A stretch of DNA of 64,000 bases, taken from positions 2,852,001 to 2,916,000 of the forward strand of contig JADFUC010000501.1 of the NCBI GenBank assembly GCA_019722365.1, given 5' to 3'. The stretch's first letter is position 1. Every line of letters starts with the position of its first letter. Below are positions 58,620-64,000 of the stretch, piece after piece. Origin of the DNA: Lithospermum erythrorhizon. Lineage: Eukaryota > Streptophyta > Magnoliopsida > Boraginales > Boraginaceae. A program made the position numbers and the translations under genes. The notes beneath the pieces were generated by a model, which saw nothing but the letters and a program-made list of their open reading frames with translations, was not told where the DNA came from and did no database searches.

Positions 58620-61600
58620 ATGGCAACCTTTTTCAGATTCTTTGCTCTCTGTACATTATTATTGGCTCTTCTTTTTCTCTCAATCAATGTGGATGCTGCA
58701 ATAAATAGGTAAATTTCTAATCTCAAGTTGAAAGGATTATTGTTTCTACATTATCAATGATCCAAATGAAGTTCAAGAATCTTGCAACATTCTTTATTGT
58801 TTAGAGGATATCATAGAATCTGAAGCACTATCTTGCATATTTTTGAGTCACATGAGTATGATATTACAAGGTCCTATATTCTTGTATGACTCTGTTTCCA
58901 TTTTTATCTAAGACTATAGTTGCATTATGCATTTCCTTTTCTTGTTACTTTAATTTTAAAAAAGAATTAATTGGTTTTCATGAATTATATATACAAATTG
59001 TGATTTGTAATTTTAAAAAAGAATTAATTCTAAGACTATAGTTGCATTATGCATTTCCTTTTCTTGTTATAGTAAAAAAGAATTAATTGGTTTTCATGAA
59101 TTATATATACTAATTGTGATTTGGAATGGTTCCAGATTTGAAGAAATAAACCTGCAGATGAAGAACCTAAGAAATGCAACAATGGGTGATAGGTAAATGG
59201 ACTTCAGTTGTAGTTTAGTCTTTATGCAAATTAGGAAAATTCGTTAATTCACGAATGTATTGTTATGCCAAATTATAACTAGGCATGTTTTCGTATCAAT
59301 ATCTTATAATCGTATGATATGAATTTTCAATGTCGAGGAGTCACGCCCTTTGTCCCTTACCATGTTAAATAACTCTGCCACTTGCCCCAAGTATTTTCTA
59401 TACAAATTATTATTTTGAATAACAATGTTCTCTGTTTCCATTTTTATTTTTTGCATTAGTGAAAATGACCAAGTAAAGCATGAGCAGGCAGTAGATAATC
59501 CAGATGAAATCGCTGCAGATGTTGATATGTAAGTTCATATCTATTTCTCAATAAGATGCTGTTTGTTTCTGATGTAGTACATTTTACTAGTTGTAATTAA
59601 TTAAATGAATGTTGCGTAATGTTGATTGCATTGTTCGTTCCACCCTTTTAGTTCTCATGTGATTCATTAAATGATCACACACATAGGACGATGGAGTAAC
59701 AAGTGAAAAGATACTTTTGCATGATCCCTACATTATTGCCCAACCAAACAAAATACCTCAATTCCTTAATGTTTTGCATTTTTCTACCTACTCAATCACT
59801 CCAAAAAATATCCATTTGTTGTTTCCCCCCTTTCATCCTGTACTAGTTTAATTTGTTCCGGAAGTTACATATCAACTTGACATAATATAAATTCGTTGAT
59901 CGTTTAGAAGAAAAATCTTTATTAAAATTATTGATTGTCTGATTTTGAAGAGAGATAATGATATCAATAATAGAAAAAAAAAGAATATTAGGAGATGGCA
60001 CAAACTTCAATCTGAAAGATTTGCATTAGTAGAATCAACGATCGCTATAATGAAAAAAAGAGGAATTTTTGCGATAGATGATACAACTTAGAATTGAGGC
60101 GGATAAAATACTTACTATTAAAGTCATGAACTAATCCTTTAATCTTGTTTATCTATACTATATATAATGTTTAAAGGTCTATTGGTGTGATTCTGATGAA
60201 GCCAGCTTTTTGATATGCTTATTTTATCATTTTAGTAACTAACTTGATAATATTTGATTACATATGACAAAAACTACGGGAAACAAAAAAATAAAATAAA
60301 AGTTATGGGAGTTATTTTTTATGGTGGTATATTATCGGTTACCAAAGCTGTAATATGATGGTATGTTTTTCTACTTATATCTACGGTATGTTACTTAATT
60401 TTTAATTCATTGTTATATTATTAAAAAAGATATTATAAAATCGATAGATGAATATTTACGTAGGTTAAGCGTACACGAATAACTAGTTGACATAAATTAT
60501 AATCGTAAATGAAATACAAGTATTGCATTTCTTATCTTTCTTTTTGATCATGTTGATCGAAAAGTTAATGTTGTTACAAATATTTCAATGAAACAAACGG
60601 TAATGATAAGATATTTTACACAATTAGGAGTTGGCAAAATAAATAGTCCCAAGGCTCGGTACTCTTTGGAACATTATTACAAGTGCTACAAGACAGTCCC
60701 ATGAGTTCAAATTGTATAAGTGTCGGGCCCAATAATTAATTACGTACCCCAATCAAATATCTCTGCTTATCTTATGATCTTTTGAGATAAATTTAATATT
60801 ACTAGTTAGTCTTAGATTATTATGTTATTTATTCATATAATATATACTTCACAATCCACATGTTTATATATATAAGACATCTGGCTAATAATTATTGGTA
60901 GAAAGAGTTCCATGTTCTACTGATAATCATCTATAGTTTTTTCTCTATTTTATTTCTTTCTTGCCAGTCTTACTCACATGCACTTGTAGACTGAAGTGAG
61001 ATCCACAGATCACGCATTAAATTTATTTTGTATAGTTTCTCTTTTTTTAATTAAACCAATTCTCCATTTTACGCATTCTAAGTACTGCTACTTTCTGCTT
61101 TGCTAAGACTTGTTGGTGAAACTTTGGTAGCTTTATCACGTTGATATGTTTCTACCTATATTTGGTTAAGTGGCTTGAGGGGGAGTGACTGTTCATATGC
61201 AATTTGTTAATATGAAAGGGGATGAATTAATATGTAAAAGAATTAAGGAGTATAATTCAAGAAGTGAAAAGTAGTAATATATAGCAATATAAAAATTTGA
61301 AGTTTGAAAGAAATCTCTTTCAGGACAAGAAACGATATCCCCTCAACATATAAAGAATTTATTGAGATTCCATCATAAAATCAATTAGTTAATGATGATC
61401 TTATAAAACGTGTCTTATATATAATACATTTAGGTTTATGCAGTTAATCTAAGATGGAGATCGTTGTTATATATTTCAAATGAAACAAAGGAATTCCATC
61501 GTCTAGATTCTAAAAACTGACTATTCTTAGTACACCTAATCTTAGAATAATATCTATCGTCAACAACTTTTTATTGAATCATTTTATTTGTTAAACCCAT

Positions 61601-64000
61601 AGTTAAATCATTTTATAATAAACTTATTTTCTATCCTTCCATTCTACATGCATTTAAGATTACCATATCTTCACAAAAGATGTAGATCTCAGAGTGTAAT
61701 TAGATGCATCCATGATAATGTACAGATCCAGCAGCTGCCTATAATACACTGACAGGCCATGCATGACCTTATTAAATGACCTCTTCAATTCTCATTCATC
61801 ATGTAGATAATAATGTAGCTATAGTAGTAATAGTATTATTCTAATGTAGTTTTATCAAAGCCTACCCCACTACCGACACATGATGAATTGGATTCTTGCC
61901 TCCCACTTTCTTACATTAACTTCAAACATGATTTTGGCTTCCTATGAACCACATCATTCATGATTCATCATTCACTATTATTCACCTATTAATTTGTTAT
62001 ATAATTACTCCAGCATTACCTCCATTTTTTTTATTCGTCGCTCTAGCAATTTTACACATAAATTCAGTTAAAATAAAAGCTTATTAAAATACATTAAAAA
62101 TGTGCAATGTCAATCATTTAAAGTCTATATCATCGGATCGATAATTTCAATGGTAAAACGAATAAAAGAGATAATTTAAAACGTATAAAGCATTAACTCT
62201 TCTACGCTAATAACAAATATTTCAAACAAAAATTTGTGACTATAATGACAAATAAAAAAAACGGAGGAAGTATTGATTTCCAAACACTTATATCTCAAGT
62301 TATAACTAACGTAGGATTAGTCAACCGTTAGTGAACTTGATGAAATTGAAATAATATTTCTCAATATCCTTATTCGAATAGTTTATTTATCTATAGATAA
62401 GTAAAATTTTTATTGAGAAAATAATTATTGTCAAACTTATAACAATGTTGACTATTTAGAGAACATTCAACTTACTACTCCTTCCTCGCTTTTTTTATAA
62501 TTGTCGCTTTTAGTTAAAAAATTATATTTTTTTTATAATTATCATTTTAAAGATAATAACATTTTTACATTTTTAACGTATTTTTTTACTATTTTTTCTC
62601 TTGAAACAAATAACCAAACTAAATCTATTATCGTTTCAATTAATCGTTATTCTACATTTTCAACGCACTTTTCGATTATTTTTATTTTTCTTAATTTACG
62701 AAAGTTATTAAAACGACAAAAAAACAGAGGAGTATGCTTAGCATATTATTCCATTATTTTAACATAGACCGAATGATTGTTGAGGTGTCTCATAGAACAT
62801 GAACTTATTAGTCGTATGATTACTGAAAATAGACATTTGTTTTGGGACAGAATATTAACAATGGACATAATAATCTTGATTGAACAGGAGCATCCGCAAC
62901 AGCACAAGTAGAAGAAACCTAGGATTCTTCTCATGTGGCACTGGGAACCCCATCGACGATTGTTGGCGTTGTGACCGTTCCTGGCAGCGCAACCGCAAAC
63001 GTCTAGCTGATTGCGCTATCGGGTTCGGTCGCAACGCCATTGGGGGCCGTGACGGGAAATATTATGTTGTCACGGACCCAAATGACGTTGACCCTGTAAA
63101 TCCTCGCCCTGGAACTCTCAGATACGCAGTAATTCAAGAAAGGCCTCTATGGATCATCTTTAAACACCACATGGTCATCACTTTAAAACAAGAATTGATC
63201 ATGAACAGCTTCAAAACAATTGATGGTCGAGGAGCTAATGTTCATATTGCAAATGGTGCATGCATTACGATACAGTTTGTTACAAATGTGATCATTCATG
63301 GTCTTCATATTCATAACTGTAAAAGAACTGGTAATGCTATGGTGAGAAGCTCTGAAACTCATTATGGATGGAGGACAATGGCGGATGGAGACGGGATTTC
63401 GATTTTCGGGTCGAGTCATATTTGGGTTGATCATAATTCTATGTCTAATTGTGCTGATGGCTTGGTTGATGCTATTATGGGATCAACTGCAATCACCATT
63501 TCAAACAATTTCTTCACTCACCACAATGAGGTTTGTCTTCCATTTCAAGATTCTGTGTTTATCTCATTGTTTTTTGTTTTTTCATTAATAAAATTTGTAC
63601 AGGTGATGTTATTGGGTCACAGTGACAGCTACGTGAGAGATAAGATGATGCAGGTGACAATTGCCTTCAACCATTTTGGAGAAGGTTTAATACAGAGAAT
63701 GCCAAGGTAATATTAAGTGATTTACATTATAGAAAAAGGACTTTTATTGAGTAGAAATTTGGATTGAATTGAATAATGTGCAGGTGTAGGCATGGTTATT
63801 TCCATGTAGTTAACAATGACTATACTCACTGGGTGATGTATGCTATTGGTGGTAGCGCCTCTCCAACGATTAATAGCCAAGGCAACCGGTACCTTGCCCC
63901 TGTCAATCGCTTTGCCAAAGAGGTAACACATAGGGTTCAACCAAGTAATGGCGTCTGGAAACACTGGAACTGGAGATCAGATGGAGACCTCATGCTAAAT
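58620..64000 (+). CDS. Pectate lyase (polysaccharide lyase family 1), 3' end beyond window
   Basis: Exons 58620-58708, 59136-59192, 59460-59528, 62888-63530, 63603-63706 and 63784 to the window edge give 393 residues, incomplete at the C terminus. The enzyme cleaves de-esterified homogalacturonan in the wall by beta-elimination and needs calcium. A signal peptide is clear ([20 protein letters not shown] then NVDAA). A short variable N-terminal region follows, then [20 protein letters not shown] and the [10 protein letters not shown] start of the mature family. Catalytic-core motifs are present: [59 protein letters not shown] (calcium-binding aspartates), and [17 protein letters not shown]. 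The ATG chosen is the one opening the signal peptide; an earlier in-frame ATG at 58524 would place the hairpin in coding sequence and is less likely. Intron 3 is 3.36 kb and contains two MITEs. Confidence 0.95.
58918..59125 (+). repeat. Tandem duplication in pectate lyase intron 1
   Basis: 58918-59009 and 59030-59125 are near copies, period 112 bp. Both run CTAAGACTATAGTTGCATTA, GCATTTCCTTTTCTTGTTA, AAAGAATTAATTGGTTTTCA and GAATTATATATAC, with small differences in the middle. The second copy ends about 10 bp before the intron acceptor, so the duplication lies in the branch-point side of the intron. Confidence 0.85.
62019..62270. mobile_element. Stowaway-like MITE in pectate lyase intron 3
   Basis: About 252 bp from CCTCCATTTTTTTTATTCGTC to GACAAATAAAAAAAACGGAGGAAG, flanked by TA at 62017-62018 and 62271-62272. 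The terminal repeats pair well. Confidence 0.75.
62478..62732. mobile_element. Stowaway-like MITE in pectate lyase intron 3
   Basis: About 255 bp from CTCCTTCCTCGCTTTTTTTAT to ACGACAAAAAAACAGAGGAG, flanked by TA at 62476-62477 and 62733-62734. It belongs with the copies at 25778 and 38629 by interior sequence. Confidence 0.75.

Noticed and set aside
12192..63964. A functional cluster linking sucrose synthase, TDIF and pectate lyase
   Set aside because: They are separated by unrelated genes and transposon debris, with no shared promoter motif noticed; proximity is probably chance.
1..64000. Bacterial-style systems (CRISPR arrays, operons, phage genes)
   Set aside because: All genes are intron-containing plant families, and the repeats seen lack CRISPR spacing.

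Overview
This window is nuclear DNA from a flowering plant, most likely a eudicot. The evidence is AT-rich intergenic DNA, genes split by many GT-AG introns, plant-specific protein families, and Stowaway-type MITEs, a tRNA-derived SINE and CACTA-like ends between the genes. The species cannot be read from the sequence.

I can reconstruct ten protein-coding genes by joining exons in frame. From left to right: an EAF1 (NuA4 subunit) gene (+, 786-9781); a sucrose synthase gene (+, 12192-16342); a class VII receptor-like cytoplasmic kinase (-, 17222-19352); a single-exon CLE gene whose peptide is exactly TDIF, the CLE41/CLE44 ligand (-, 27243-27566); a conserved plant protein of unknown function, probably plastid-directed (-, 35243-38414); a small protein resembling At4g13200 with an unresolved start (-, 40228 to about 41359); a VAMP72 R-SNARE with an odd membrane-anchor exon (+, 42662-44967); an SDI1/POLLENLESS3-like TPR gene with a frameshift (-, 45412-47147); LSM5 (-, 54809-56783); and a family 1 pectate lyase cut by the right edge (+, 58620 to beyond 64000).

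The spaces between genes fall into blocks. About 20.1-26.9 kb looks like CACTA-type transposon debris with subterminal repeats and unidentified ORFs. About 28-30.3 kb holds a rearranged dispersed repeat and a GC-rich island with Pol III-like boxes. About 47.2-54.8 kb is gene-poor, with a roughly 203-bp tandem duplication, a well-bounded SINE and a MITE. Several Stowaway-like MITEs sit in introns and intergenic DNA, each flanked by TA.

The genes do not form one pathway; this is ordinary plant gene order. Three of them act on vascular tissue or carbon and wall use in other plants (sucrose synthase, TDIF, pectate lyase), but their proximity is probably chance. No previously undescribed multi-gene system is visible. 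The most useful points are gene-level oddities: the SDI1-like frameshift, the VAMP72 last exon, the unusual sucrose synthase N terminus, the exact TDIF peptide, and a perfect hairpin in the pectate lyase leader.
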